Positions 10,073 through 21,893 of a DNA stretch of 64,000 bases are shown here, one piece after another; the first letter of the stretch is position 1, and each line of letters opens with the position of its first letter. The position numbers and the translations under genes were made by a program. Below the pieces are notes generated by a model. That model was not told the DNA's origin. It did not search any database and was given only the letters and a program-made list of their open reading frames with translations. This DNA is from Crotalaria pallida. Taxonomy: Eukaryota; Streptophyta; Magnoliopsida; Fabales; Fabaceae. The DNA lies in contig CM075649.1 in NCBI GenBank assembly GCA_037953625.1, positions 59,841,660-59,905,659 of the forward strand, written 5' to 3'.

Positions 10073-11279
10073 GTGAGGTGGACGTTAGGGATTAGGAAAG
10101 ATGGCGTGAAGGTTCTATGAACTGAAGAACGTTTCGTGAAGGTTCATAGAATTGATGGACGTGAGTATTATAGTTATTTGATTGTGCTAATGAAACAATA
10201 ACGGGAACTGTTATAGGGACTATGATCTACCTCGGAAAAACACCTGTATGATGGACGTGTTCGTGAAGTACTGGCTAATTGGTGATTGGTCCTGTGCACA
10301 CTATAATAGTTCTATCGGTCACTTAAATATTTCGTGACTAGTAGAGGATGGTTCCTAACACCAGTATGATGAACGTGTTCGTGAAGTACTGGTTAACACT
10401 GTATGATGGACGTTCTCATGAAGTACAGTGTAAGTATTGGTAGAGGAACATTTAGTCCTAGTTGGTCTTTCCTAAAGTGTGGAGGGCGATGTGAGAAAAA
10501 AGGAAAAGTAAAGGAAAAAGGAAACATAGTAAAAGTACGATGTTATAAAAAGGAAAGAAAGCGTAGCAATAACTACGATGTTATGAAAAGTAGCAATGAC
10601 TACTTTCTATGAATGAATGAATGGAAAAATGAAAAAAGAAAAGAAATGGAGAATGATGTTAAAATGTGAATTATTATGTTTATGAATTATATGTGACATG
10701 CACTATGATTTTGTCTTGTTATTATTTTTAATTGTTTCCTTTGATTATGAATTAATATCTCACCCTCTTAAGTTGTCATTTTTAGGTACAATGTTGGAAA
10801 GGAATTCCAGTCTTCTATGCCGAGAAAAGTATACTCTTATTGGAAAAGAGTATATTAATGATTGCAACCTTATAGTCGCATTATTATTACAAGCGATTAG
10901 GACTCTTGCCATTTTACTACTTTAGAATGTATAAATTTTTACTTTTTAATTTAATACTTATATTCTGATGTGAATGAATGGATATCACTTTTGATAGATA
11001 TGTAAATATCCTCCTTTTTTATTATAGTGATATTTCCTTTTTTAATATAAAACCTTAAACTATATTTGCTTATGGACTGTGAAACGTATGATGTAAAACT
11101 TTTGTTTTAATAGTGTGTACAAGAAAATGTTTATATTTATACTGTATCTAGATCTGACAGGTTATATTATAAAATTGAAAAAGGGAAATATCCATATTTT
11201 AAAGTAAACTCCGTCAAAATTTTCCAAAAATATATATGATTTGAATTTAATAAACTAAATAAAAAGTAGGATGTTATAC
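10073..11279 (+). mobile_element. LTR family F, copy F1, 5'-truncated and degenerate
   Basis: It matches F2 (from about 37568) in order: GGTGGACGTTAGG, the block around ACTATAATAGTTCTATCGGTCAC, TTCTATGCCGAG with hairpin, AACTCCGTCAAAATTTT, and an end at GGATGTTATAC. Divergence from F2 is clearly high, so this is an old copy. There is no coding domain. Confidence 0.7.
10786..10925 (+). other. candidate acceptor and hairpin exon in F1
   Basis: TTTTTAG|GTACAATG is an acceptor-like site. Downstream, TATACTCTT (10830-10838) pairs perfectly with AAGAGTATA (10846-10854). The sequence TCTATGCCGAG before the hairpin is shared with F2. The stem sequence differs from F2 and from A/C/D but pairing is kept. 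Confidence 0.4.
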
Positions 11280-11828
11280 GTGGTACACATACAAACAATT
11301 GCCACGATACTACTGACCCAGATACCACTAGGTTCCGATCACGGAACGTCTCAATATTTTACCTAAATACCACATTGTCTGGGGAAAGCGCCTCTCTCAC
11401 CTTGAATCCAGCAAATATCCGTCAGAAACCGTTGCAGGTCCTCTCGACTGACAGCAGTTCCAAATTCCGACATGCAGATCCTTTGCTTAAAACAAAACAC
11501 ATAATTAATACAAGGCTATTTAATCAACATTCTTGCTTAATATCAACTCACTTTTGGAAACTCGTTTTAAATCCTTGTCGGATAATCGTAAAAGAAACCT
11601 TTACTTTCTCAAATCAAATCCAACTTTTGAATACACTTTAAAAACCTAGAAATCATTTTAACATAATCAATAAAACACTTTATAACAAATTCTTTAGTTT
11701 CTGGTCCATTCCGGACAGCCACGAATCAAAGCTCAAAAACACCGAAAAACGTCAGATCACTTTTTCAATCCAACTTTTCTCTACATCAATTACCTTTAAA
11801 AACACCAACTTCAAATCTGTCACACTCT
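11280..11828 (-). other. LTR-like block J, segment 1
   Basis: Sequence continuous with 17777-18020 once E2 is removed, and with 35976-36377 once H is removed. No open frame stands out; the 88-codon plus-strand frame at 11375-11641 has no recognisable motif. I read it as part of an old minus-strand LTR because segment 3 has the layout of an LTR 3' part, but I cannot place its left end. Confidence 0.35.
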
Positions 11829-12816
11829 CTTTTTGTGACGACCCGCAAATTCCTCGTCTGTTTTAAATGAATTTTTGAAATATGTTTTATCAACGATAGA
11901 TGTATTTGTGTGAAAATAAATATTTTCATGAACTCAAATTAGATGGTTTTATTATTTGGGATTTCTTTGAGAAGTGAAATTCTTTGTGAACTTTAATAGA
12001 TTGAATGACTTTGAAAATTCATATCTTTTTAATCGTAACTCCGAAAATTATGATCTATATATGAAAACGTTCGTCTTTAAATGTAGAATTTGAAAATGTA
12101 ACCTTTATAATTTTCTGGATTGATTCACAAAAATTTATTTTCTGAGTGCATTTTAAACGAATTTTGAGTATATAAATCAGTAAAAATAGTTAAAGACCTC
12201 AAATGAACTTTTCCTTTTGAGGATCTCTTTATATATGAAAATATGATTTTAGAAAATGAAATGAGGGCTATATCTATAGCCAAGTAGTGCAGTTAATTGT
12301 TTTAGTTAAAGTGTGTATTTTTGGGATTTTTATTCACTATTATTGATGAATGTCATGTTACAAATGGAAAATTATTTGGTGTAATCTTATAAAGTGAATT
12401 TAAAATAAAATGAGTACTTGATATGATGTGTATGTGAATAATTGTGTGATGTGTGAATTCTTTGCATCCTATTATTTTTCATTAAGGTGGCATAGCATTT
12501 TAATATTTGTATGACGTGTGTGATTAGAAAAATGAAAATTAAAATTGTGTATAAGTGTGTATAGGTGGCAAACATGCATGAGGGGAGAGTAGGAAGTTTA
12601 TTTTCTTCTAGGTTAAGAAAATTAAAAGTAAAATTTAATCCATGGAAAATAAATTAGGAGATGTGATGTGTGATAAGACCTAATGCCTTAAATTACTCCT
12701 TGATGTCTCCTTGATAAGACTCACCCATGCAAACTTCTCAATTGCCAAAATTTCCCTCCACCTTAACACATGGACCGAAATTTAATTGGGGCAAAAGAGA
12801 GAAATCTCGAGTTGCC

Positions 12817-12824
12817 TATATATA
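12817..12824 (+). promoter_or_regulatory. TATA box of LTR E2
   Basis: CTATATATAGG lies about 980 bp into the LTR. E3 has TATTTATA and E4 a weaker CTACAAATAGG at the same place, each followed 75-90 nt later by a hairpin. This suggests a U3 of about 1 kb. Confidence 0.65.
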
Positions 12825-12890
12825 GGTCTTGGCTTAGTTTATTTTGCACCATTTCATCTCTTTGTTTCATTCTTGCACCAAACACTTGGT

Positions 12891-12914
12891 CTAAGAGCTT
12901 CATCAAACTCTTAG
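12891..12914 (+). promoter_or_regulatory. leader hairpin just downstream of the E2 TATA box
   Basis: CTAAGAG (12891-12897) pairs with CTCTTAG (12908-12914). E3 has a 10-bp version (42333-42342 with 42347-42356) and E4 a 9-bp version (48836-48844 with 48855-48863). The hairpin would lie close to the 5' end of the LTR transcript. Confidence 0.5.
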
Positions 12915-15729
12915 AGCTTAGAGAGAGAGTAGAGGGCCGTGAGGAAGAAGAAGAGAAGGAGAAGAAGATCAAGGTTGATTCAAGATTTTCTTTGAAGATC
13001 CAAGTGATTAGAAGCTAGAAGACCTTAATCTTAGGTGTGTGATTTGAAATCTTGAAGAGTTGTGTTGGTTAGGATTTTCTTTTAGGCTTTGTGATTCTCT
13101 TTTCTTTTGCATGTGTATTTTCTTTCTTCTCATGATTTTCTACACCTATCTCTACTTGGATCTAAGAATGTAATCAAAGAAATGAACATGCATCAACTTG
13201 ATGATGCTCACGATTTTGACTCCTTTTTACTTAAAATGATTTTGATCTTTGATTTGTGTTTTTATGTTAATTTTGTGACTTGATTCGTGAAAATATAAGT
13301 GCATGTATGTTGATGTTTACTTTTAAAATGTTATTTGATGTCTCTTTGAAAAATAAGTTGAAATATTTATCTTGATCTATGATTGTTCTTGATTCTTGCA
13401 TGATTGTGATAAAGCTTAAGACTTGAGTCTTACATGTTCTATTTGAGTGAAAAGATTGGATTTTTCTTGATGATCTTCACGATTTTAAAGAAATAATTAA
13501 GGAAGCAAGTTTTAAAAATGATTTTTGACTTAAAAAGGGCTTGATCTATATATTTTACTCTTTGCATGTTAAAGATCTAGTGAAATATATGCTTGATGGT
13601 GATGGCATGTTAATTCTATGGCTATTTGGTTGATTTAAGCACATGCATGTAATTCTTGGTTGGAAAGTGTATAATCTAAACTTGGTTAACAATAAAGTTG
13701 AGATCTTGAGCTTTGCATGTGAGTTTTAACAAAAGATTTTTCTCAAACTTTGATGCATGTTTCGGTTTTGAAGAAAGATTAAGTTTTCATGCTTTAAAAA
13801 TTATTTTTGGCTTAAGCATGACTTGATCTGTGTGTTAAGACATTATGCATGCAAAAAGATTTGAAAGAAAATTTGTTTTGGGGATGATGATGTTTCGGTT
13901 TGATGTTGGAAGAAGGCAAATGATGTTTTAAAATTTTGTGTGAGCTAGTATATGACTTGATCTATGAACTTTAATCTTTGCATGTTGTAAAATGAAACAA
14001 AAATCTTGTCTTTGATATGATGATGATTCGGCCAAACCTAAAAGAAATGAGAAATCATGCTTTGATCATCATTTAAAGCACATGCATGTTAATATTTGTT
14101 TAATCTAAGGACTTTAAATGCATGCATGAAGTTGTTAAGGTTGAAAGATAAGACTTTGATGTGATACTTGATTTAATAAGTTGATTTAAGTTAAAAAAAT
14201 AAATTAAAGTTTGATAATTTTCCAAGTTGAGCCCACGGTTTTTGAATTAAAGAGAAAAAAAAATAATTTCATGATTTTATGCCTTAAACTTTGTACAAAT
14301 CCTTGCTTTGACTTCTCAATATTTTTGGCCAATGCATGTTCAAGAAAGTTAGAAAATTTTCCTATGAAATGACCTTTAATGATGAACATGTTTTATGTGA
14401 ATGATGTTATGTTTAATTTGAAATGTTGGGTTGTTTTCTTAAATCCCCTTCGGTTTAGGATAATAGAGTATTTAAGTTGGTTTAATTAATTGAAAATGAA
14501 ATCGTTTTAGAAGTGATTATGTGTTGTATAAATGATTTAGTGTTAGTTAACTGATTATATGTTTGAGTTTAATTGGAAAAGTGTTTTTTTTAATGCTTTA
14601 TGGAATGTTAGAAAAAAAATTTATAAATGTTGTTTAGCCTTGATGCATGATTCGGCTGAGGCATGATTAATAGGATAGGAAATTATTTTGTTAAATGATA
14701 ATGGATATTTGAAGGGTGAACAACCTATAAGGAAAGTAAAAGCTAAAGTGTTTGATTGTGAAAGTGATTGTTTTGAGCTAAAGAATTATTTAATGTAAAA
14801 AGTACTTCTATGGTGTTTTCGGATTTTATTAAAGAGAATTTGCAAAGCAATTCCTTGCTGTCCAGAATTGTTTGGGTTTGTTTCTTAGTTTTAAAAATGT
14901 GCTCATGTGATTTAAAGTATGGTTTTCAAGCAATATTTGATTTGAGAAAAGTTAGAGTTGTTTTGAGAAAACAAGCGTGTTTTAAATTAATCGACGATGA
15001 ATGAAATGTGTTTGAGTTAAGGGAAGATTTTATTATATAAGTTAATAATAAAAACGTGCTCTGTCTAATACGAGGAATGGTAAAGACGGGGGATTGGAGC
15101 AGCTGACAACGATAAGGATTCACGGAGATCGTGTGCATTTAATTGCTGGACTAGAGGTGAGAGAGAAGCTTTCCTAAGACACCATGGTATTTAGGTGATT
15201 TATTAGGACGTTCCTGATTATCTCAAAGATCAGAACTTGGTGGTTCCGAGTCAGTAGTATAGTGGCAATTGTTTGTGTTTGTGTGGCCACTTATACGAAG
15301 GAGACAAAGACCACATGTTGTTATGTGATGGAATTATATGATGATGATTGGAAATAGCATGCTTATGTTTATCTGTTTAAATGTTTAATTATGCATGATG
15401 ATATTTGAATTGTTGATTAATAAGAGTAACATGCTGATGGACGTCTGTTACGTCTTGAAAATGAGATAATGTGGATAAGATTGTGAAATTAAAAGATACA
15501 AAGAGAAAGAAGTGATACCCGGTTGGGTTTAAGTCCTTATGGATTAAGGCAACTTGATAAGACATTGAGATGAGAAATGATTTAAGGTGTAAAGAAAATC
15601 GTAAGAATGGAATAAGAGATAAAGTATCGTAATACTGAAGAGCAAGAATCGATAATAATCATGCTGATGAAAACAATGCTGTTGAGCAAGAGCTGATGAG
15701 CCAGAGCTCATGAAAGCATTGCTGCTGCT

Positions 15730-15884
15730 GTTCACTGGAATGAGATGTGATATGAGTTGAGCTTTGCTCCTCCGCTGATGATCACTTGGAATGAGACTTG
15801 TCTTGAGTTGAGCTTTGCTCCTCCGCTGATGATCACTTGGAATGAGACTTGCCTTGAGTTGAGCTATGCTCCTCCGCTGATGTT
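15730..15884 (+). repeat. 51-bp minisatellite, 3 copies, in E2
   Basis: Units containing GAGTTGAGCTTTGCTCCTCC and GCTGATGATCACTTGGAATG recur at a 51-bp spacing (GCTTTGCT at 15761 and 15812, GCTATGCT at 15863). Confidence 0.88.
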
Positions 15885-16930
15885 CTGAAAAGAGTTACGT
15901 TGTTATTTTGAGAAAGTTTACGAAATGAGACGCAAGATTGTTGATGCAATCCCAGCTCTGTGCTATGTCAAGAAAAGAAAAGAAAAGTAATGTTTTAAAT
16001 TAGTGGCCGGGACTCGTTGAAGGGATGCACCAAGGATGAGCCGACCTTAGGGTAATAACTAAACTCTAAAACTCTTAAAAAGACTTTGACGAATGCGGTG
16101 AGCAATGAGTGCGAAGTAGTGGAGAGGAAGATACCATGGGTATCTGCGGATACTCAGGAGGAGATTGCATTAGGGGAAGGCAATGACGGTGAAACGTCAA
16201 GAAGCCTTGAGTACTTTCTAGGTGGAACGAATTCCATAAGGGGTAAGGATGGGCCGACCCGATGCCGTGGTAAGTTCTACACCTGGAACTAGAATAGTAT
16301 TGTCACCCCCTAGATTGCAAATCTTGAACAGTGAGAGGGACTGGAACGGGGCTCGGTGATTTTGCCACTGTACCGGATTTTCTACAGTGTGCCTTGATTA
16401 TATGATTTGATTTGAGACTGTACCGGATTTTCTACAGTTCTCCTGGCATTGAGTATTTTGCTGAGACAGCTGTCAAGCCCGCGTGGTCAAGGTCCTGTAC
16501 TCCTGTTTGCTTCCGACTAGGTTGGGTGGATGACCGAGGAGATGTAGACGTGTGTGCTAACTGCGAACGAAACAAGTATCTCGATGATATTATAATTCCC
16601 CATTCATCGAGGGATGTGATCTCATAAGACTTAATAAGAAAAGATGGATATTACAGTAATGAGAAATGATCCTGATAAGGAAAGATTGGAACATTCACAT
16701 ATGACTTGATGCAATATGAAAGGAATACAGTTTATGATTTGATAAGATGTGATATTGTTGAGAAAAGAAAACGAGAAAGATTGACAACATTGTTATTTGA
16801 AAGTAGACTTACATCGGCAAGATAGTAATTGATAATGATGTTGATCTTGAGTATGAATGTTATGCTGTATATATGTCATGTTGTATGCTTTTATTGTCTT
16901 GATATCTTGCCTATTATAAAACCACACTGT

Positions 16931-16943
16931 CGACGATGCGTCG
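16931..16943 (+). other. short dyad upstream of the accessory ORF (E2)
   Basis: CGACG-ATG-CGTCG, about 65 bp before the acceptor-like AG. E1 has the same dyad at 8542-8554. E3 and E4 have a different sequence, AGTGTT-nnn-AACACT, at the matching place (51328-51342 and 44591-44605). All have a 3-nt loop. Confidence 0.45.
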
Positions 16944-17007
16944 TTTGGATTGCTTACTCTCTCCTGTCTCGTTGGCATATCGGTGTTGCTGGTATCGCAA
17001 CGGACAG

Positions 17008-17370
17008 ATGGAGCATCGCATGGAGATCACTACATGGCATCGTCAGGGAAGTGATTGGAAACCCACACGCTATGGATGGGTGTGGGCGGGATGTACCCAG
17101 ATTGTGATTCCGGATCCAGAACATAAACTGAGCGGGTTAACGACGGGATCATGCTTGGGAAGTGTCTCTATTCTGGGGCATGATGGTAATGAACCACCGT
17201 CACGGGATGAAGCTAAGGAGGAATCCGTAAAGCTGTTTGGAGTAGAGCTGAAGCCATGTTCTGAAGAGGAGTCAGCAACGGAGATAGCATCATCCTCCGG
17301 TATGAAGAAAAGGTCAGGAAGGAAAAGGAAGCGACAGCCGGTTGTCTTCATTCGGAAGAATCGGGTGTAG
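17008..17370 (+). CDS. LTR-encoded accessory ORF of family E (copy E2)
   Basis: ATG follows CGGACAG, an acceptor-like AG at the position conserved in E1 and E3. The frame is 120 codons. Residues 15-45 hold the family core (DWKPTRYGWVWAGCTQIVI, then PDPEH). The middle is acidic (DEAKEESVK, SEEESATE) and the tail strongly basic (KKRSGRKRKRQ), like a nuclear localisation signal. The frame extends 24 codons upstream to an ATG at 16936, but that part is not conserved as protein in E3. No known domain recognised. A nuclear or nucleic-acid-binding role is a guess from the tail. Confidence 0.55.
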   Translation: MEHRMEITTWHRQGSDWKPTRYGWVWAGCTQIVIPDPEHKLSGLTTGSCLGSVSILGHDGNEPPSRDEAKEESVKLFGVELKPCSEEESATEIASSSGMKKRSGRKRKRQPVVFIRKNRV

Positions 17371-17776
17371 TGTGTTTAGTTAAGATGGCCTTAGTCCTTT
17401 CATAGTCTATTCTTAGTGCTTTGAGTCGAGGATTACCCGAGCAATGAACCATTTATGTAATTAAGCTAAGTTTTTAATTCTTTCTTGTTGAGTACTTCTA
17501 CTTTGGAAGATTGGACAATGTAATCTTTTGGAAATGGTCACGAATACTTTTGATATGATACAATGGATTATGGTGCTCTTTGAACCAAGTCACTTTAAGA
17601 AGATGAAGGTTTAATGCAAAGAAATGTCTTAGTAACAACTCGGTTTTCAGTAAGGAATGTTAAAGTGTATCAAGGTCACTTCAATAGTGTTAAAAAAAAA
17701 ATTTGGCCTCATTTTTGCAACTTAATAAATAAAAGTTGGTTATTTTGTGTTACTAAAATCGGGCTATTACACTTTT

Positions 17777-18020
17777 ATACAATTAAGTCTCCATTACTTA
17801 ATAGAGATATAGTATAGTTAATATGGACTTGCTTTAGATATTAAAGAGGGTAAATAAAATTTTTAAATTAATCCAGAAAGTTATCAAACTCTAAATATGA
17901 AAAGATTTGTTTATATCGTGGTAATCCAAAATATGTCCTCATAATAAAATATTGATAACTCCATTACTTAAAGTAAAGTGTTTACCAATAAAATTATACC
18001 ATTTATCATCAAAGTATGCG
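17777..18020 (-). other. LTR-like block J, segment 2
   Basis: AT-rich stretch between the E2 duplication and the H duplication, with no open frame. It joins 11280-11828 on the left and 35976-36377 on the right when the insertions are removed. Confidence 0.4.
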
Positions 18021-18598
18021 GAAGTTGTGGACACTCGATGTATATTAACAAATTATGAGACATTCTCAAAATATAGCTTTATTTATATTAAATAAAGAAA
18101 GCTGGAATATATAATAAATGTTATTCGTATAGGAACTTTATGGAAAAACTTTTTCTTTCTATACACCAAGTTCCATATCCAAAAGCTTTGATTCGAAAAC
18201 ACATTTCTTTCAAAAATGAACGGTTGAGTACCTGTTTGTACTTTCAGCGGAAACGATTTTCAAAATGATTACTGCAGTTGTAATTGAAATAATTTTAGGG
18301 ATCATAATAACTGTACAACCATAGCCCATATATATATATATATAAACTCCGGTACCCAAATATCAGAGATAAAAGTTGAGGTAGCAAAATATAAGGATAC
18401 AGACCAGCAGATATAAAATAACAGCTCTCATAGACCCTCTCAACTATATACAATATAACACAAATCAAAATAAAAGAGTCTTCGAGAGCTGAGCCATGAT
18501 CCACCCACGTTGATGTCTGATCCCTGGTCTTCCAAAAGCTAAACACCACATCCTACCACGGTCCCCATACTGCACATACTCTCAGAAAAGACACCACA

Positions 18599-19048
18599 TC
18601 ACTGACTGTCCGCAGCTGGCCCATCCATGTCCTCTACGGGGTCCTCCTCCTCCTCATCCGACACAACAAGGATAGCAGTGCGACGCACTGGCTCAGGTGA
18701 GGGTGCAAAACGTACCCTGGTGGTCGGACCGGGACGAGGAGTGGCCGTAGCAGTAGCCTCATCAGAAGTAGAGGGACGTGTACGGGTGGCTGGGCGTCGG
18801 ACATGCAGATTATAAAAGTGACGTCCATGATGTGGGGGTGGAGAACCAAAACGGTAAGTGTAAGCTGGTGGAATGTGCAGTATGTAGATCATGGGGATGC
18901 GAAGCCTACGAGGTCGCACTCGAGCCAGGGGGTTAGGATGACGAAAGATCACGTCAACCTCACCCTCGAACACCGCTCGGTGCTCCTCGTAGTCCCACAC
19001 TCCTCTACGGAGCGGGCGTAACTCCACGTATATCAGGTAACGAGCCAT
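18599..19048 (-). CDS. LTR-encoded accessory ORF of H (3' LTR copy)
   Basis: On the minus strand a good acceptor, CCCTATGCCCTTGCAG, is followed by GTGATGG, and the frame from that ATG gives 149 codons. Earlier in-frame ATG at 19063 would lie inside the acceptor. The N-terminal 50 residues contain PLRRGVWDYEEH, then FEGEVDVIFRHPNPLARV, which fit the spacing of the family E protein (P-L-x2-G-x-W, later G-[DE] and P-x2-[LI]). The centre is rich in Pro, Arg and Thr, and the tail is acidic (SDEEEEDPVEDMD). No known domain recognised. The frame is open in both LTRs despite sequence changes. Confidence 0.55.
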   Translation of the reverse strand: MARYLIYVELRPLRRGVWDYEEHRAVFEGEVDVIFRHPNPLARVRPRRLRIPMIYILHIPPAYTYRFGSPPPHHGRHFYNLHVRRPATRTRPSTSDEATATATPRPGPTTRVRFAPSPEPVRRTAILVVSDEEEEDPVEDMDGPAADSQ

Positions 19049-19789
19049 CACCTGCAAGGGCATAGGGAGTTAGCAAATACTAACACATAATAAAATAGTC
19101 AGGGTACAATTTTAATCAATTAATACTGTATCTCATACAATTAACAATTCATCATCCATGTTAAACATCAACATCAAGACTTAACTATAAATCAATAGCA
19201 TATGCAGTCATGATGTATCTAATCTTATCAATGCATGATTGTTGGCCAACTACAACAAATAGGCTTCCGTGGCACCTTAAAATAAACATGCCCGATACCC
19301 ATACTGAGTATCTCATCGAACTCGGCCCGCAAATAAATCAACACCTCTAGAGCTCTTAGAAATGTTGCCGACGTATCCCGTAGGACTACGCCTCATCGAG
19401 TCCGGCACCAAATGACATGCCCACACGCACGTGTGTATTTCCGGAAACAGAAGGTGCAACCCCGGTCACCGACACTCCCCCGTGAACCCTTTGGAGCAGA
19501 CGCCCAGGTCCCTCGAGTTCAACCGAAAGGATATGCCCACGCCTCTCGGACGTGTCTCCACACATGTGGGAATCCAAATAATGCAGATGCTACGCATGGC
19601 TTTGACTACCCATACTATCCAATGTCATTTAAATTGTTCGAAGCTGGGACTTGGCATAATTAAACTTTATTTAACATACACTGACTTCCATTAATTTCTA
19701 GTTCAGTAATTAAATTGATTCAAACCCTTTGCTAATCAATCACCTCATTAAATTCTGATCCTTTTACAACAATTCAGTCACTAATAGAT

Positions 19790-20140
19790 TAACAGAGTCT
19801 ATTAATCGAGTATTGCATTAGATTACTCGAGTAATATTTTTGCACCTTTCGCATTACTCGAGTGACAGCTCGAATTACTCGAGTAATATTTTTGCACCTT
19901 TCGCATTACTCGAGTGACAGCTCGAATTACTCGAGTAATATTTTTGCACCTTTCGCATTACTCGATTAACAGATCTATTACTCGAGTAGTACTGCATATA
20001 TTTCAAATTATTCAAATTTTTAAGGTGTTACTCGATTAATACTTCAGATTAATCGAGTAATCCTCTTGCACTCATCAGATAAATCAGAATTTTCACGCAT
20101 TACTCGAGTGACAGCTCGAATTACTCGAGTAAATTATGCA
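19790..20140. repeat. TTACTCGAGTAA dyad cluster with 52-bp tandem units (H 3' LTR)
   Basis: ATTACTCGAGTAATATTTTT and GCATTACTCGAGTGACAGC alternate in about three 52-bp units (TACTCGAG at 19824, 19876 and 19928), followed by looser copies including CTCGATTAA forms. The same cluster is in the 5' LTR at 34283-34625. In minus sense it lies downstream of the TATA box, unlike the small second cluster at 21188. Confidence 0.9.
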
Positions 20141-21054
20141 GTAAAACACTGCTGAACTGGTTTTTATATGTCAAACTCATGCCAATCCAATTTTTACCAA
20201 AGTTAAGCTTCAAACCAACTTAAATACATTACATTAAACTTGTTCATAGCATCAATTTCAAGCATTAACACCAAAATCACAGAATCATAACAATTTCCCC
20301 CAATTTTGACCTAAAACACAACCTCACATACCAATTCCTTAATTACCCAATTTCAGATCAAATTGAAGGTTCATTTAGCTTTAGATATCAAAATCTAACA
20401 TGTTCCAATTCAGTTTTAAGATCAAATTGGCCTCCAAGCCATTGTCCCCTAACCTAGTGCCCTTTGAACCTCATGGTGGTTCAACCAATATTCAAATAAA
20501 TTCCTCAATCTATTCTAGCATTAGTAAAGCTTCTCCCTTACCTCAATGAAGCTTTTTGAATGCAAAGGCAGCAAAGAAACTCACAGAATCCACAAACTCC
20601 AAATGCTCTGTTTTTGGTTCCAAAACAGGTTCAGCAGAGCAAGTTCGGGTGATGATTTGACAAACCAAACGTACATGAAAATGAGTAATCTTGGTCAATA
20701 TAGAAACTAGACATTGCAAACTCTAAATAGAAATCAAAATGGCACGATTTGAGACCCTCTACCTACCAAAATCGAAAGCTTGAACTTGGCTTCTCAAAAC
20801 TGGAACTGCAACCTTCAGTTTCTTGATCCCAACTTCAAGCAATTCGTTCTCCTTGCTCCAGCCACCAAAACACACGATTCTTGTCTCAAATTAAAGGTCT
20901 TGTGACAAGCTTGAAGAAGGTATCAAGCTCATCAACTGTGTTTAAGGGAGGGTGAAGAATGAAGGTTATGAACAAAGGGGGTTCAAAACCGAATTTGACA
21001 GAGTTTCCCTTCTTTTTTCTTAATTTCCACCCAATTCATCAATCAAATCCATCA

Positions 21055-21061
21055 ATTTATA
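21055..21061 (-). promoter_or_regulatory. TATA box of H LTR (3' copy)
   Basis: In minus sense TTGGCTATAAATTGATGG, about 130 bp downstream of two TACTCGAGTA dyads at 21188-21225. The 5' LTR copy is at 35544-35550, which would drive the element's own transcript. Confidence 0.55.
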
Positions 21062-21187
21062 GCCAACAATGACTACCATGCACACAAACACGTGTTTTCC
21101 ATAATCCCAGTCGGTGCTAGGTGTTAACAATTGAATTACCCAAATTGTTGAATCATCAAACGCACTTTCTTCAGCTACAGCACCACT

Positions 21188-21225
21188 GTTACTCGAGTAA
21201 ATTGATCGGGCTACTCGAGTAACGC
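21188..21225. repeat. two TACTCGAGTA dyads upstream of the H TATA box
   Basis: GTTACTCGAGTAA and CTACTCGAGTAAC, 26 bp apart. The other LTR has the same pair at about 35676-35713. Element I inserted about 40 bp away. Confidence 0.85.
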
Positions 21226-21621
21226 ACTCAGATTTTCAAAAATTATTATTTTATTCACTTTGTAAGATCCATGAAGAATGTTTTGATAAATGCCAAAAGG
21301 TTTTGAACAAGCTTCAAATGTGTTGATCAAGTTCAAGCTCAACAAGCAACAACAAACATCAAGTTATGAAGAGAGAGCCAACTCATGAAGACTTAGTTTG
21401 GTAGTTTGTGTTTTATTGTTTTATCTTTCGCCTCACAAGTCTTTTAGTTTATGAGTTTGGGTAGAGTCGGTAGAGTTTATTAGAGGGTAGTGAATCTCTT
21501 TTGAATGCATGATTATATCATATTTTGAGTATTCACTTTGTCTAAAATCCATAGGTGGCTTAAAGGTTTTAAAGAAAAGGTTTAGTTTTTGAGAAAACAA
21601 GTTTTTAGTGATTTTTATGCT

Positions 21622-21815
21622 GATTACTCGAGTAACACATATTTCACTCGAGTAAAATTTATCAAGCTTGCGGCTTACTCGATTAATCATTATTTCACTC
21701 GATTAAAATTTATCAAGCTTGCGGCTTACTCGATTAATCATTATTTCACTCGAGTAAAATGTTTTAAGCTTTCGGCTTACTCGAGTAACACTCATTTCAC
21801 TCGAGTAACTCGATC
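21622..21815. repeat. eight TTACTCGAGTAA-type dyads in U3 of element I
   Basis: TACTCGAGTAAC, CACTCGAGTAAA, TACTCGATTAAT and similar, paired in units with ATCAAGCTTGCGGCT between them. They lie 70-260 bp upstream of TATATAAA. The copy in LTR2 is at 25632-25825. The core matches the dyads of gypsy element H, although I is copia-like. Confidence 0.92.
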
Positions 21816-21885
21816 AGATATGGTTTTTTAAATACGTTTTTCACTTCTCAAAAGCTATTCTAAGTGCTCTAACTTTTGGGTATTC

Positions 21886-21893
21886 TATATAAA
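21886..21893 (+). promoter_or_regulatory. TATA box of element I LTR1
   Basis: ATTCTATATAAACC, a near-consensus plant TATA box. LTR2 has it at 25896-25903. Confidence 0.7.

Larger units (their letters stand above)
11834..17771 (+). mobile_element. solo LTR E2, 5.9 kb, complete
   Basis: It begins TGTGACGACCC, ends GGGCTATTACA, and is flanked by CTTTT on both sides (11829-11833 and 17772-17776). At 5938 bp it is a very long LTR. No gag or pol is inside and no internal direct terminal repeats were seen, so it is a solo LTR, not a small element. Landmarks: TATA box at 12817, leader hairpin at 12891-12914, a long AT-rich middle, a 51-bp minisatellite and an accessory ORF near the 3' end. LTRs of this size are known from Ogre/Tat-type gypsy elements of legumes; the lineage here is not proven. 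Confidence 0.93.

Noticed and set aside
19835..19990. CRISPR-like array from evenly spaced CTCGAG repeats
   Set aside because: Spacers are themselves repeats, the locus is in a plant LTR present twice, and there are no cas genes.
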